NCBI RefSeq assembly: GCF_029338235.1
Contig: NZ_CP119785.1
Coordinates: 2,480,001-2,544,000, forward strand
Reading direction: 5' to 3'
Source: Haloarcula rara
GTDB taxonomy: Archaea > Halobacteriota > Halobacteria > Halobacteriales > Haloarculaceae
DNA: 64,000 nucleotides
In this document: in pieces, positions 15,383-24,560 of the stretch
Layout of the letters: every line of letters begins with the position of its first letter
Position numbering within the stretch: position 1 is the first letter of the stretch
Translations under genes and position numbers: made by a program
Notes under the pieces: model-generated
Database searches by the model: none
What the model was told of the DNA's origin: nothing
Seen by the model: the letters and a program-made list of their open reading frames with translations, nothing else

Positions 15383-17305
15383 ATGAGTACTGCAGACGAG
15401 ACCTTAGAGAAGATCAAAGCACAGGTCGAGGACGAAACGCCAGACGATATCACAATCGCATCTGTCTCCTTCGAGGGGCCGGAACTGGTCATCTACACGC
15501 CCGAAGCCAAGGAGGTGGCCACGCGTGACGGTATCGTTCGGAACCTGGCACAGACGCTCCGGAAACGAATCAACGTCCGCCCGACCCAGGGCGCACTCGT
15601 CCCCGAAGCGGAGGCCGAGGCCATCATCGAAGACACCATTCCCGAGGACGCCGGCGTCCAGAATCTAGACTTCGACGGCGACACCGGCGAGGTGTTCATC
15701 GAGGCCGAAAAGCCGGGGCGGGTTATCGGGCGCCACGGCGAGACGCTGGACCAGATATCAGCGAGCGTCGGCTGGACGCCCGAAGTGGTCCGGACGCCGC
15801 CGATGGAGTCAAACACCGTCTCGAACGTCCGGAACTTCCTGAAACAGGAACGCAACGAGCGCCGGGACATCCTAGAGCGGGTCGGCCGCCAGATAAACCG
15901 GCCGAAAACGGCGGATGACGACTGGGTCCGCCTGACGACGCTTGGCTGCTGTCGCGAGGTCGGCCGGGCATCCTTTATCCTCTCGACGCCCGAGTCGCGC
16001 ATCCTCATCGACTGCGGCGACAAGCCGGGCGCCGAGGGCGAAGTCCCCTACCTCCAGGTCCCGGAAGCCCTCGCGGCGGGGCCGAACTCCATCGATGCCG
16101 TCGTCCTGACACACGCCCACCTGGACCACTCCGCACTCCTCCCAATCCTGTTCAAGTACGGCTACGACGGACCCATCTATACCACCGCACCGACACGTGA
16201 CCTCATGGGTCTCCTGACGCTGGACTATCTGGACGTGGCAGCCAAAGAGGGGCGAGCCCCACCCTACGAGAGCCAGCAGGTCAGAGACGCCCTGAAACAT
16301 ACGATTCCCCTGGAATTCGGCAACGTCACGGACATCGCCCCCGACATCAAGCTCACGATGCACAACGCCGGCCACATTCTGGGCTCGGCGGTCTGTCACT
16401 TCCACATCGGCGAGGGCCGCTACAACGTCGCCTTCTCCGGGGACATCCACTACACGGACACCCGCCTACTCGACGGCGCGGTCAACGACTTCCCGCGCGT
16501 GGAGTCGCTCATCCTCGAGTCGACCTACGGCGGGAAGAACGACTACCAGACCGACCAGGAGGACTCCGAGCGCGTCCTCAAGCGCGTCATCAACGAGGCC
16601 CACGAGAAGGAGGGGAAGATTCTCATCCCCGCCTTCGCCGTCGGTCGCTCCCAGGAACTCATGCTCGTGCTGGAGGAGGCGATGTCCTCTGGCGATATCC
16701 CGACGATGCCGGTGTATCTGGACGGGATGATACGGGAGGCGACGGCTATTCACACGGCCTATCCGGAGTATCTCCGCGAGAGTCTGCGGGACCGCATCCT
16801 CTATCAGGACGACAACCCCTTCCTCGCCGAGCAGTTCCAGCAGGTTGACGGCGGCGAGGAGATGCGACAGGACATCGTCGACGAGGAACCGGCCATCATC
16901 CTCACCACCTCCGGGATGGTGACCGGCGGCCCGGTCATGTCCTGGCTCCGGCTGCTCGGTGGGGACCCGGACAACACGATGGTCTTCGTCGGCTACCAGG
17001 CCGAGGGGACGCTGGGTCGCCAGATTCAGCGCGGCCAGGACGAGATCACAATGTCCGACAAGAGCGGCCCCCGGGCCGAGCGCGTGAGCTTGAAGATGGG
17101 TATCGAGACCGTCGACGGCTTCTCCGGCCACGCCGACCGCCAGGGTCTGGAGACGTTCGTCGAGACGATGCATCCGCGACCGGAGAAGGTCCTCTGTGTC
17201 CACGGCGACGAGAGCTCCACGAATCAGCTGTCCTCGGCGCTGTACCAGAAGTTCAACATGCGGACGTTCAATCCGAAGAACCTCGAGACGTTCCGCTTCG
17301 TGTAG
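15383..17305 (+). CDS. aCPSF1/FttA transcription termination ribonuclease
   Basis: 640 residues from ATG 15383 (MSTADETLEKIK); upstream in-frame ATGs at 15302 and 15314 give Ser/Arg-rich extensions and are rejected. Two N-terminal KH-like domains (about 1-150, with GRVIGRHGETLDQI) precede a metallo-beta-lactamase/beta-CASP nuclease: HAHLDHS motif 2 (about 245-251), NAGHILGSAV, GDIHYTD, and GHADRQG towards the C terminus. The family is the archaeal CPSF73 homologue that cleaves nascent RNA at U-rich sites and terminates transcription. It is followed convergently by a DHH phosphoesterase whose stop codon abuts its own. Confidence 0.95.
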   Translation: MSTADETLEKIKAQVEDETPDDITIASVSFEGPELVIYTPEAKEVATRDGIVRNLAQTLRKRINVRPTQGALVPEAEAEAIIEDTIPEDAGVQNLDFDGDTGEVFIEAEKPGRVIGRHGETLDQISASVGWTPEVVRTPPMESNTVSNVRNFLKQERNERRDILERVGRQINRPKTADDDWVRLTTLGCCREVGRASFILSTPESRILIDCGDKPGAEGEVPYLQVPEALAAGPNSIDAVVLTHAHLDHSALLPILFKYGYDGPIYTTAPTRDLMGLLTLDYLDVAAKEGRAPPYESQQVRDALKHTIPLEFGNVTDIAPDIKLTMHNAGHILGSAVCHFHIGEGRYNVAFSGDIHYTDTRLLDGAVNDFPRVESLILESTYGGKNDYQTDQEDSERVLKRVINEAHEKEGKILIPAFAVGRSQELMLVLEEAMSSGDIPTMPVYLDGMIREATAIHTAYPEYLRESLRDRILYQDDNPFLAEQFQQVDGGEEMRQDIVDEEPAIILTTSGMVTGGPVMSWLRLLGGDPDNTMVFVGYQAEGTLGRQIQRGQDEITMSDKSGPRAERVSLKMGIETVDGFSGHADRQGLETFVETMHPRPEKVLCVHGDESSTNQLSSALYQKFNMRTFNPKNLETFRFV

Positions 17306-18358
17306 CTACCCGTCATCCGCCTCGCCCACCCCATCGATGTTCAGCGCGCTCAGCAGCCTCGCCGTGATGACCTGGTCGACGATACCCATAAGCTGGGCGT
17401 CGTCGGTGGTGTACCCGGAGAAGATGCCCAGTTCGATAGTGCCGCCGGCCATCTCGCGGTGGCCCCCCGCGCTGCCGACGTCGTCGAACGCGCTGTCGAG
17501 CACCGACCCGATATGCACCCGCGAGTCGGTCGACCGGGCACTAATCTGAATCGTGTTCTCGACCAGCCCGAAGACGATGGCCGTCTCGACACCTTCCAGG
17601 GTCATCAGGTAATCTGCGGCCTGGGGAAGCGCGTCGCGCTCGCTGGTCCGGCCGACCTGCGAGATGAGCACCGACCCCGTGACCTGTCGGTTCTCGATGG
17701 CGTGGGCGATCGTGTCGACGGTCGCGCTGCTGACGGCGGGCGTCGAGAGCTGTCGGACCATCTTCGTCTCGCTGTACTCGTGGAGGTAGGCGGCGGCCTC
17801 GTACTCTTTGCGAGTGACGCCCCGAAGGAAGTCGAGCGTCTCCCGGCGGATGGCAAAGAGGAGGGCGGTAGCGACGCGTGGCGTCGGCTCTATCGGGAGC
17901 GCCCGGATGTACTCGGTCATGATGGTCGCCGTCGCCCCCACGGCCTCGCGGTTGTCGACGAACTGCGCCGAGATATCCTCGACCGGATGGTGGTCGATGA
18001 CGACGTCGATACTGGTCTCGGGCGGTACGCGATTGTTCTCGCCGGGAATCGAGTGATCGACGAAGGCAAGCAGGTCTTCGGGCGGACGGTCTCGGACCAT
18101 CTCGGGGCGGAACGGCTCCAGTTCGATATCGAGCAAGTTCACCAGCGCCCGATTTTGCTGGTGTGATATCTCCCCGCTGTAGAGGATGTGTCGCTCGTCG
18201 ATGCCCGCGGCGGCGGCGATGGTGCCCAGGCCGACGGCGCTGGCCAGACAGTCGGGGTCGGGGTTGTCGTGGCAGACGATAGTGAGCGTCCCGCTGTCGC
18301 CCAGTAGCTCCCAGAGCCGCCGTGGTTTGCTAACAGAGAGTTCCGGATCAGGGCTCAT
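17306..18358 (-). CDS. DHH/DHHA1 family phosphoesterase (RecJ/NrnA-like)
   Basis: 350 residues. DHH motifs are present: VCHDNPDPDCLASA (about 28-41), FVDHS, VVIDHHPVE (about 128-136), and the C-terminal DHHA1 signature GGHREMAGG (about 304-312). Such proteins hydrolyse phosphodiester bonds in short oligonucleotides, cyclic dinucleotides or single-stranded DNA. At 350 residues it resembles NrnA-like or archaeal RecJ-like enzymes; the substrate cannot be decided here. The start is MSPDPELSVSKPRRL. Its stop touches that of aCPSF1. Confidence 0.88.
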   Translation of the reverse strand: MSPDPELSVSKPRRLWELLGDSGTLTIVCHDNPDPDCLASAVGLGTIAAAAGIDERHILYSGEISHQQNRALVNLLDIELEPFRPEMVRDRPPEDLLAFVDHSIPGENNRVPPETSIDVVIDHHPVEDISAQFVDNREAVGATATIMTEYIRALPIEPTPRVATALLFAIRRETLDFLRGVTRKEYEAAAYLHEYSETKMVRQLSTPAVSSATVDTIAHAIENRQVTGSVLISQVGRTSERDALPQAADYLMTLEGVETAIVFGLVENTIQISARSTDSRVHIGSVLDSAFDDVGSAGGHREMAGGTIELGIFSGYTTDDAQLMGIVDQVITARLLSALNIDGVGEADDG

Positions 18359-18680
18359 ACTTGTCTATTGGGTGGTCGACACCCGCCTTGAGACACCGCC
18401 GGCGGCTGCCCGCTCCCAAAAAGAAATTGGATATGCGACATAATAAACCCGTTCTCCGTGCCCGACATCGGGTGGTCTCGGACCGGGCTGGCCTGTCGGT
18501 TCGGGTCGCGTAAGCGGCGCCTACCGAATCAAGCACCGCGTTACCGGACGCGGGTCGGGGATTCGGGTGATATAACAAAACATCTGTGGGACATATTGAT
18601 CGTACCGTGACGGAGACACCGCACTTCGATAGCGTCGCCAGGACCGGGCCGACCGCGGCTGTGGACGGGGGGACCTGACG

Positions 18681-19049
18681 ATGGGTGGATTCGCCGACCA
18701 ATCGGACGCGCCCGACGCCGAGACACTGCTTTCCAACCGGCGTCGTCGCTACCTGCTCTACTGCCTCCACCTGTACGCGAACCCGCTTGCGCTCCCGGAC
18801 ATCGCTCATCAGGTGACCGTCTGGGAACGACCTGACAGCCCGGGTGTATGCCTGAAAACCCGGCTCAAGACGTACATGTCCCTGTATCACGACCACCTGC
18901 CGAAGCTCGCGAGCGCCGACCTCGTCCGGTACGAACAGGACGAAGACATGGTGGAGCTGGGACCCAGCGTCGGCCGGATTACGCCGTCACTGGAGACGCG
19001 ACTCCGGCGTGACATCGACGACTTGCTCGGCGCCGAGGGGTCGTTTTGA
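18681..19049 (+). CDS. Winged-helix DNA-binding protein (DUF7344-like)
   Basis: 122 residues. The core from ETLLSNRRRRYLLYCLHLYANPLALPDIAHQVTVWE through LKTYMSLYHDHLPKLASADLVRY is the ArsR-like winged helix found in large numbers of haloarchaeal regulators, DUF7344 as recalled. It is followed by an acidic segment. The 322-bp region before it (18359-18680) has AT-rich patches (GATATAACAAAAC at about 18570) but no other gene that I can support. Target genes are unknown. Confidence 0.75.
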   Translation: MGGFADQSDAPDAETLLSNRRRRYLLYCLHLYANPLALPDIAHQVTVWERPDSPGVCLKTRLKTYMSLYHDHLPKLASADLVRYEQDEDMVELGPSVGRITPSLETRLRRDIDDLLGAEGSF

Positions 19050-19061
19050 GCGGCCCCGTGC

Positions 19062-19943
19062 TCAGTCGCCGCCCTCGCTCACCGTCAGTACCGGCACCTC
19101 GGCGCGCCTGACGAGCGCTTCCGCGGTGCTCCCGAGCAGGACCCTGTCCAGTCCCGTTCGACCGTGGGTTCCCATCACCACGAGGTCGACGTCGTGGTCC
19201 GCGACGTACTCCAGCAAGTCGTGTTTGGGCCGTCCAGTCCGTACCGCAGTCACGGCCTCCACACCGGCCGCCGCCGCCTCGGTCGCGATGGACTCGGTCG
19301 CGTCCGTCGCCGCGGCTTCGAGTTCTTCGAGCAACCCGGCCGGGACGCTGACCTCGGCGCCCGTCGCGATGTCTCCGACGTTGACGACACTGACGGCGTG
19401 GACAGTGCTTCCGAAGGCGTCTGCGACCGCCACCGCGTGGCCCACCGCGGCCGCCGCCCGCCCGCTCCCGTCTGTCGGCACGAGGATATCGCCGTAGCCG
19501 TTACCTACCTCGCTTGCGTCGGTGGCTCGCACCGTCAGCACGGGCACCGGCGACAGTCGCAACACCCGTTCGGCCACGCTGCCCGTGAGGTACCGCCGGA
19601 GCCCGCTGCGCCCGTGGGTTCCCATCACCACGAGGTCGACGTCGGTGTCGCGGACGTACTCGAGTATCCCCTCGGAGGGTTTCCCAGTCGTCACCGCCGT
19701 CTCGACGTCGCCGTCGACTTTGGCCGCACGCTCTTCCAGCGCGTCGCGCTCGCTGGCGGTCCGTTGCTCGATGTAGTCGTCGTCGACACCGCCCGCCGAG
19801 AACGGGCCCGCGGCCGCCTCGATGTCGACGACCGTTAGCAGGTGGACCGTCGCGTCGAACGCCCCGGCAAGCAGTGCCGCGTGGTCGGCCGCGCGGTCGG
19901 CGTGGTCGCTCCCGTCGGTCGGCACGAGAATGTGGTCGTACAT
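19062..19943 (-). CDS. Universal stress protein with two UspA domains
   Basis: 293 residues made of two tandem UspA domains (about 1-142 and 150-290). Each starts ILVPTDGS and ends with the nucleotide-binding loop: VVMGTHGRSGLRRYLTGSVAERVL in the first, VVMGTHGRTGLDRVLLGSTAEALV in the second. Both keep the G-2x-G-9x-G-S/T pattern of ATP-binding members. Cytoplasmic stress or energy-sensing role by family. Convergent to the winged-helix gene, 12 bp apart. Confidence 0.9.
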   Translation of the reverse strand: MYDHILVPTDGSDHADRAADHAALLAGAFDATVHLLTVVDIEAAAGPFSAGGVDDDYIEQRTASERDALEERAAKVDGDVETAVTTGKPSEGILEYVRDTDVDLVVMGTHGRSGLRRYLTGSVAERVLRLSPVPVLTVRATDASEVGNGYGDILVPTDGSGRAAAAVGHAVAVADAFGSTVHAVSVVNVGDIATGAEVSVPAGLLEELEAAATDATESIATEAAAAGVEAVTAVRTGRPKHDLLEYVADHDVDLVVMGTHGRTGLDRVLLGSTAEALVRRAEVPVLTVSEGGD

Positions 19944-20116
19944 CTGTGCTTGTAGTTGGTTCGCTGGGCTGATAGTTGTGGGTGACAGTCGTCGTGTGTG
20001 GCCTGCTTGATTCCACTACTGAGAGGGTGTCCCAATCTCTCCGTGTGAGGCCAGTGGCTGTGATTTGACACTGCCGACTCCGAACTATTTTATTTCGACT
20101 TTGAATACAGCGTATC

Positions 20117-20653
20117 ATGGGTGTTTCCCTCCCAGCGGTGCTTACTATCGCAACCGGGGTTGGACTGCTAGTTCTCGGAGTTGACGTGTCATTTCCTCGA
20201 CGGGTGCGGTCAGCGGGCCGGTTCGACCTTATTGTGGGTGCGTTTCTCGCCGGCCTTGGGACTGGTATCGTATTACGACCGTTACCATCGAGCAAAAACC
20301 TTCTTTTACTCCCGTTTACGTTCCTCGTCGTCGGCATCTTCCTGTACCGGAATTATCTTCTGAAACCCACCCAGCACCGGGATAGAGACCTGTACAATTC
20401 GGCTCTCTCGGCTATTCCGGGTCTGGTTGGTATGATCGGCGCTGTTGTTGGCTCAGTTGCAATAGCTGTAGTCACGTATCTGATGGTTTTTCTGGTCTTT
20501 CTTGTCGGGTTAGCGAGCCTTCTATACGATGTCATTCGCCTCGCTCGAGGGAAGCAGGTGTACAAGCGCGATTTGGTGGTAGCGGCGACGCTTACACTGA
20601 ACGGATATCTGTATGTTTGGATACCGTTTGCCAGTTTCTACCCGCCGCCGTGA
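20117..20653 (+). CDS. Tandem paralogous membrane protein, copy 1 of 4
   Basis: 178 residues with five or six hydrophobic segments (about 5-23, 36-55, 60-78, 92-135, 150-170). It is the first of four neighbouring homologues that share three blocks: VRSAGRFDL after segment 1; a charged loop with HRDRDLYNSAL in the middle; and LLYDVIRLARGKQVYKRDL near the end, finishing FYPPP. I recognise no named family. A TATA-like TTTTATTT about 26 bp before the ATG indicates a leaderless transcript of its own. The DNA is visibly AT-richer than the surrounding chromosome. Confidence 0.75.
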   Translation: MGVSLPAVLTIATGVGLLVLGVDVSFPRRVRSAGRFDLIVGAFLAGLGTGIVLRPLPSSKNLLLLPFTFLVVGIFLYRNYLLKPTQHRDRDLYNSALSAIPGLVGMIGAVVGSVAIAVVTYLMVFLVFLVGLASLLYDVIRLARGKQVYKRDLVVAATLTLNGYLYVWIPFASFYPPP

Positions 20654-20897
20654 GCTGGTGACAGCAGGACTGCGTTGACAAGTCTGTTACTGGCGCAGGA
20701 GTATCTCACAGCAACGTACTCTAAAGCTTCCGACACTGAACTCGCCATATCGTGGATGGTTCGATTTCTGCGGTTCTGCAGTGGTAACCATGACGTCCGG
20801 CCTGGGCAAAAATGAACGGCGCAGGCCGTCTCTGTTACCGGATTGCTGGTCGGGAGGCTGTCAGAAGTTTTTAATTCCTCTGAATAGGTTTGCAACT

Positions 20898-21443
20898 ATG
20901 GCTGGCCACTCTATCGAATTCGGCATTTTGACTATCCTAACGGGGGTGGGACTGCTGGGACTCTGGGGAGAGCTATCGGACCGTCGGTGGCTTCGTTCCG
21001 CTGGGCAGTTCGACCTCGTCGCTGGCGGCGGCCTCGTCGTGCTCGGAATAAGTATATTGATCGTCGGCCTCCACGAGGACGGTGGTCCGTATCTGTTATA
21101 CGTTCCGATATTCCTCGTAGGGTTGCTACTGCTCAGAACGTACTACGCACTGGAGCCTGCCGACCAGCGACGAGAGAGAGACGGTCTCAACGCGGCACTT
21201 CTGTCCGTTCCCAGCGCGTTTGCGATGCTCGGGTGCATCAATGGACTCGCTCTGATTGGGTTGGTGGCTCCGCTGGCGGCTACGCTGGCCAGTATTCTCG
21301 CGCTGTTGAGCATCCCGTACGACGCGTTTCAGCTGGCCAGAGGCGAAGCCGTGTACATCCGGGATGTCGTGACTGCGATACTGGTTCTGCCACTACCGTG
21401 GCTCTATCTCGTATATCTGCTGATGGGTGTGTACCCCGCCTGA
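20898..21443 (+). CDS. Tandem paralogous membrane protein, copy 2 of 4
   Basis: 181 residues from ATG 20898 (MAGHSIEFGILTILTG). It has the same layout as its neighbours: LRSAGQFDLVAGG block, RTYYALEPADQRRERDGLNAAL-type charged loop, and PYDAFQLARGEAVYIRDVV block, ending VYPA. The upstream in-frame part (from 20781) is Arg/Ser-rich and rejected. TATA-like TTTTTAATT (about 20868-20876) sits 26 bp before the start, so it has its own promoter. Function unknown. Confidence 0.75.
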   Translation: MAGHSIEFGILTILTGVGLLGLWGELSDRRWLRSAGQFDLVAGGGLVVLGISILIVGLHEDGGPYLLYVPIFLVGLLLLRTYYALEPADQRRERDGLNAALLSVPSAFAMLGCINGLALIGLVAPLAATLASILALLSIPYDAFQLARGEAVYIRDVVTAILVLPLPWLYLVYLLMGVYPA

Positions 21444-21748
21444 GTAATCAGTGAGTTCGACTGGCGGTCGATTTGTCGATAGAAACCAGGGGTGCCGTTG
21501 CCATACCGTACGTTTCTACTGATAGGTGTCGACTTCCCGACGTGAGGACTGCGAACTTCACCGATTCTGGGACTCTTTGACGGTTCTGTGAACTCTGATA
21601 GATTGATTCGGGGGTAGATGATTTGGGCAATTAGTTCACGAGACACTCAATTTTATGCCGGTTGACTGACACCGGCCCAGTTACTGGTGTTCAGTCGGGT
21701 ATACGACCGACCCAAACCATTTTATTACGATACTGGATGGGGTGTATC

Positions 21749-22291
21749 ATGGACGTTTCGCTGCCTGCGGTTTCTACTATCGCAATCGGAGTAGGGCTAC
21801 TGGTACTCGGTGTGGACTTCTCACTTCTACGCCGGGTGCGGTCAGCGGGACGGTTCGACCTCGCCACTGGTACCATTCTCGTCGTCCTCGGGACGATTAT
21901 TCACGTGCGCGGACTGCAAGGAGCGACTCATTTTTTCATCATCCCACTTGTTTACTTTCTCATCGGAGTGGCCGTATTTCGGACGTATTACGAGCTAAAT
22001 TCCGGCACTAGCCGGCGAGACAGAGATCTCCTCACTACGGCATTACCCGGAATTTTCGGTGTCTGTGGCCTGGGTAGTACAGTCCTGGAGGGGATTGAGG
22101 TATTCATAATAACGTATTTACTGGCGATTCTGACCAGTATCGTCGCTCTGGTGAGCCTGTTGTACGATGGGAGCCGCCTCGTCAGGGGCCTCGACGTGAA
22201 GAAACGTGACGTGCTGGTCGAAACGGCTTCGGTACCACTGGGTTATGCGTATACATATCTGACATTTATGGATTTTTACCCGCCACCGTGA
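21749..22291 (+). CDS. Tandem paralogous membrane protein, copy 3 of 4
   Basis: 180 residues from ATG 21749 (MDVSLPAVSTIAIGVG). It is closest to copy 1: both start with LPAV, share the TIAIGVGLLVLGVD/TIATGVGLLVLGVD segment and VRSAGRFDL, and end DFYPPP or SFYPPP. The middle loop is SRRDRDLLTTAL and the late block LLYDGSRLVRGLDVKKRDV. TATA-like ATTTTATTA lies about 26 bp upstream. Its 5' flank and first codons resemble those of copy 1 at the DNA level, pointing to recent duplication. Confidence 0.75.
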   Translation: MDVSLPAVSTIAIGVGLLVLGVDFSLLRRVRSAGRFDLATGTILVVLGTIIHVRGLQGATHFFIIPLVYFLIGVAVFRTYYELNSGTSRRDRDLLTTALPGIFGVCGLGSTVLEGIEVFIITYLLAILTSIVALVSLLYDGSRLVRGLDVKKRDVLVETASVPLGYAYTYLTFMDFYPPP

Positions 22292-22455
22292 ACTGGCGGT
22301 GAATTCGGACCCCGATGGATATCTCTACCGCCGGTTCATGATATTGTATCAGATACGCAGTTTGGACAAAATACTCGTCACGACTGCTATATCCAATGTT
22401 GCAGTGCTCCCCATCTTCCCAAAGAATTTATTTCGAACTATACATCCCGAAAAGC

Positions 22456-22995
22456 ATGGGCGACGGAACGGTCCTGTTTGGCATGTCGGCCGTCATTACG
22501 GGCCTCTTGTTCTATCTCCTCGGGACAGGGAAGATACGAATCCGGCCGGCAGGCTGGTTTGATTTTGTCGTCGGTACGTCGCTGGTCGGATACGGGACGT
22601 TCATGATATGGCGCGGCATCGGTCGCTTCGCTAGTTTCTATCCCGTCTTCTTTCTGTATCTGCTCGGTGCTCTCTTTCTAGTTCGGACGGACTATGTCAA
22701 CGCCGCTGGCGCTGACCGGCGACGACGTGACCTCTTGAACGCGGCACTGCTAGGGATGCCGGGTGCGGGAGGTATGCTCGGTGTCCTCTGGGAAGGGAAC
22801 GTGCTCTTTTACAGCTATCTACCCGCGGTCCCCGCCGCACTCGGTGGTGTATTGCTGTTGCTATGGGATACTGTTCGCGCGGCTCGCGGCGGAAACCTAT
22901 ACGTGCGCGACGTAATCGCAGCGGTGCTCGCTGTCCCGCTCCCCTTACTCTATTATTTCATGTTCCTGTTTGCCCTGGCAGGGATGGCTCCGTGA
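22456..22995 (+). CDS. Tandem paralogous membrane protein, copy 4 of 4
   Basis: 179 residues from ATG 22456 (MGDGTVLFGMSAVITG). The most divergent copy: RPAGWFDFVVGTSLVGYG replaces the first block, but RTDYVNAAGADRRRRDLLNAAL and LWDTVRAARGGNLYVRDVI retain the shared loops. Five or six membrane segments. TATA-like AATTTATTT is 26 bp before the ATG, as in the other copies. Downstream, a 32-codon frame begins on its stop codon and may be a gene remnant. Confidence 0.75.
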   Translation: MGDGTVLFGMSAVITGLLFYLLGTGKIRIRPAGWFDFVVGTSLVGYGTFMIWRGIGRFASFYPVFFLYLLGALFLVRTDYVNAAGADRRRRDLLNAALLGMPGAGGMLGVLWEGNVLFYSYLPAVPAALGGVLLLLWDTVRAARGGNLYVRDVIAAVLAVPLPLLYYFMFLFALAGMAP

Positions 22996-23115
22996 TGTGT
23001 GTCATCTCGGAGCCGGAGTTGCGCGACCACCTCACATCGCAGAATTACTTCGACCAGCGCCGACTGCTGCCGGAGTGGCTGCACCGTCGCTGACCGCGGA
23101 ATCGGTCGCAGGCGC

Positions 23116-23718
23116 TCACTGGTCCCGACGGAACACCCGCACCGTATCACGCTTGCGCTCTACTACCTCCGCCTCCTCGAACCCGAGGTCAGTGAAAATC
23201 GTTCGCCAGTCCCGGTAGTACAGCGGCAACTCGTCGTCGACGTGATTGGCGGTCCCGTACTCGCCGCTCTCGTTCTCGACGGTGATCAGTACATCGCCGG
23301 TGACTCGCGCCAGCTCGTCGAACACCCAGGTCTCGTCCGGATGGATGTGCTGCAGTGTCTCGACAGAGAAGACGGCGTCGAAGGCGTCCGTTTCGACCCC
23401 TTCCAGATACTCCTCGATGGTCGCCGCGTGGAACTCCCCCTCGGCCGCGAGCTCGGGGTACGTCTCGCGTAGGACATCGAGGGCGTCCGCGTTCACGTCG
23501 ACACCCGAGAGCGCCGAGAACCCACTCTCTGCCAGCGCCGCGAGGTGGCGGCCGACGCCACAGCCAACCTCGAGCACACGTGCGTCCGGGCCCACGTACT
23601 GCGCTATCTTCGACCGAACCAACTCGCTCGTCTCGTCCGGGCCGTAGTGGGCGTAGTAGGTCGGCGAGTACTCGCCGGACCGGTCTGCCCACGCCTCCCG
23701 GACGTCATCTGAATCCAC
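23116..23718 (-). CDS. Class I SAM-dependent methyltransferase
   Basis: 200 residues from GTG 23718. The upstream extension to 23853 is Arg-rich, and a CTATACC box lies about 30 bp before the GTG, so the later start is preferred. The Rossmann motif I is VLEVGCGVGRHLAALAESG (about 45-63), followed by SGVDVNADAL (motif II) and DAVFSVETLQHIHP (motif IV/post). Generic small-molecule methyltransferase fold (type 11/12). The substrate cannot be told. It stands convergent to the four-paralogue membrane cluster. Confidence 0.8.
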   Translation of the reverse strand: MDSDDVREAWADRSGEYSPTYYAHYGPDETSELVRSKIAQYVGPDARVLEVGCGVGRHLAALAESGFSALSGVDVNADALDVLRETYPELAAEGEFHAATIEEYLEGVETDAFDAVFSVETLQHIHPDETWVFDELARVTGDVLITVENESGEYGTANHVDDELPLYYRDWRTIFTDLGFEEAEVVERKRDTVRVFRRDQ

Positions 23719-23767
23719 GTTCGTTCCCGGACCTCGCCGGGTATAGATGTACCGACACGCACAGCCC

Positions 23768-24490
23768 CTACAGTTCGACCGTCTCCAGGTCCGATTCCAG
23801 GCCAGCGACGTGGTCGTTGTACGCCGCGACGAAATCCGCAAAGAGCGGGGCATACTCGCGGATGTCCGCCGCCGACGGGGCCTCGTACTGCGAGAGCAGA
23901 TACAGCCCGCCGGTGCCGCCTACCCGGAGATACGATGTCCCGTCCCGGTCCCACTTGAGCTCCCAGCGGGTCCCGCCGACCCGTTCGGTGAAGGTCCCGT
24001 AGTCCCCGCCCTCGTAGCGCTGGAGCTGTCGCGCGATGCGGTCACAGACGTCCCGGACCCGACCCAGTACCCTGTCGCGCTCGGCGACGACGCCGTCGGT
24101 GGTCGCCACCTCGGGGAAGTCGGTCGCGACGTCGTCGAGGACGCCCTCGTGAGTCGCGACGAAGTCGTTGAACCCCGCGACGAAGGCGTCGTAGTCGACC
24201 AGCGCGTCGGCCAGCGGCCCCGGCTCGGGCGGCTGCTTGGTCGAGATGACGTACACCTCATCGTCGCGTCCCGGGTCGTACCGCAGGTACTCCAGGTCGC
24301 CGCCCTCGTACTTGACGGTCCACTCGCCCCGGTCGGTCTCGATGGTCGCGGAGCCGTAGTCGCCCCCCTGCAGCCGGGCCAGTTGGTAGGCTATCTGTCC
24401 CGCGTGGTCCCGGACGGCCGCGACCAGTTCGTCTCGGTGTTGTGCGACCGCCGCGGCGTCGGCGGGGTCAGCCGGTGGCCACTCTGTCAC
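23768..24490 (-). CDS. Internally duplicated haloarchaeal protein of unknown function
   Basis: 240 residues composed of two homologous halves. Half 1 (about 18-118) has QIAYQLARLQGGDYGSATI, then EWTVKYEGGDLEYLRY, then DYDAFVAGFNDFVA. Half 2 (about 140-232) has RIARQLQRYEGGDYGTFTE, then RWELKWDRDGTSYLRV, then FADFVAAYNDHVAG. It is acidic and soluble. I do not recognise the fold; the pattern is helix, four or so strands, helix per repeat. No operon partner. Confidence 0.7.
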   Translation of the reverse strand: MTEWPPADPADAAAVAQHRDELVAAVRDHAGQIAYQLARLQGGDYGSATIETDRGEWTVKYEGGDLEYLRYDPGRDDEVYVISTKQPPEPGPLADALVDYDAFVAGFNDFVATHEGVLDDVATDFPEVATTDGVVAERDRVLGRVRDVCDRIARQLQRYEGGDYGTFTERVGGTRWELKWDRDGTSYLRVGGTGGLYLLSQYEAPSAADIREYAPLFADFVAAYNDHVAGLESDLETVEL

Positions 24491-24560
24491 ACCTGCTCCT
24501 GTGCCCCGACGGAAATAACTGTGTGGGAACGGCCGGTCGGGCGTCTGTTCATACAGAAGT

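Noticed and set aside
22995..23093. 32-codon frame starting on the stop of membrane copy 4 (ISEPELRDHL...WLHRR)
   Set aside because: Composition is plausible and could be a fragment of a lost gene, but it is too short and unsupported to call.
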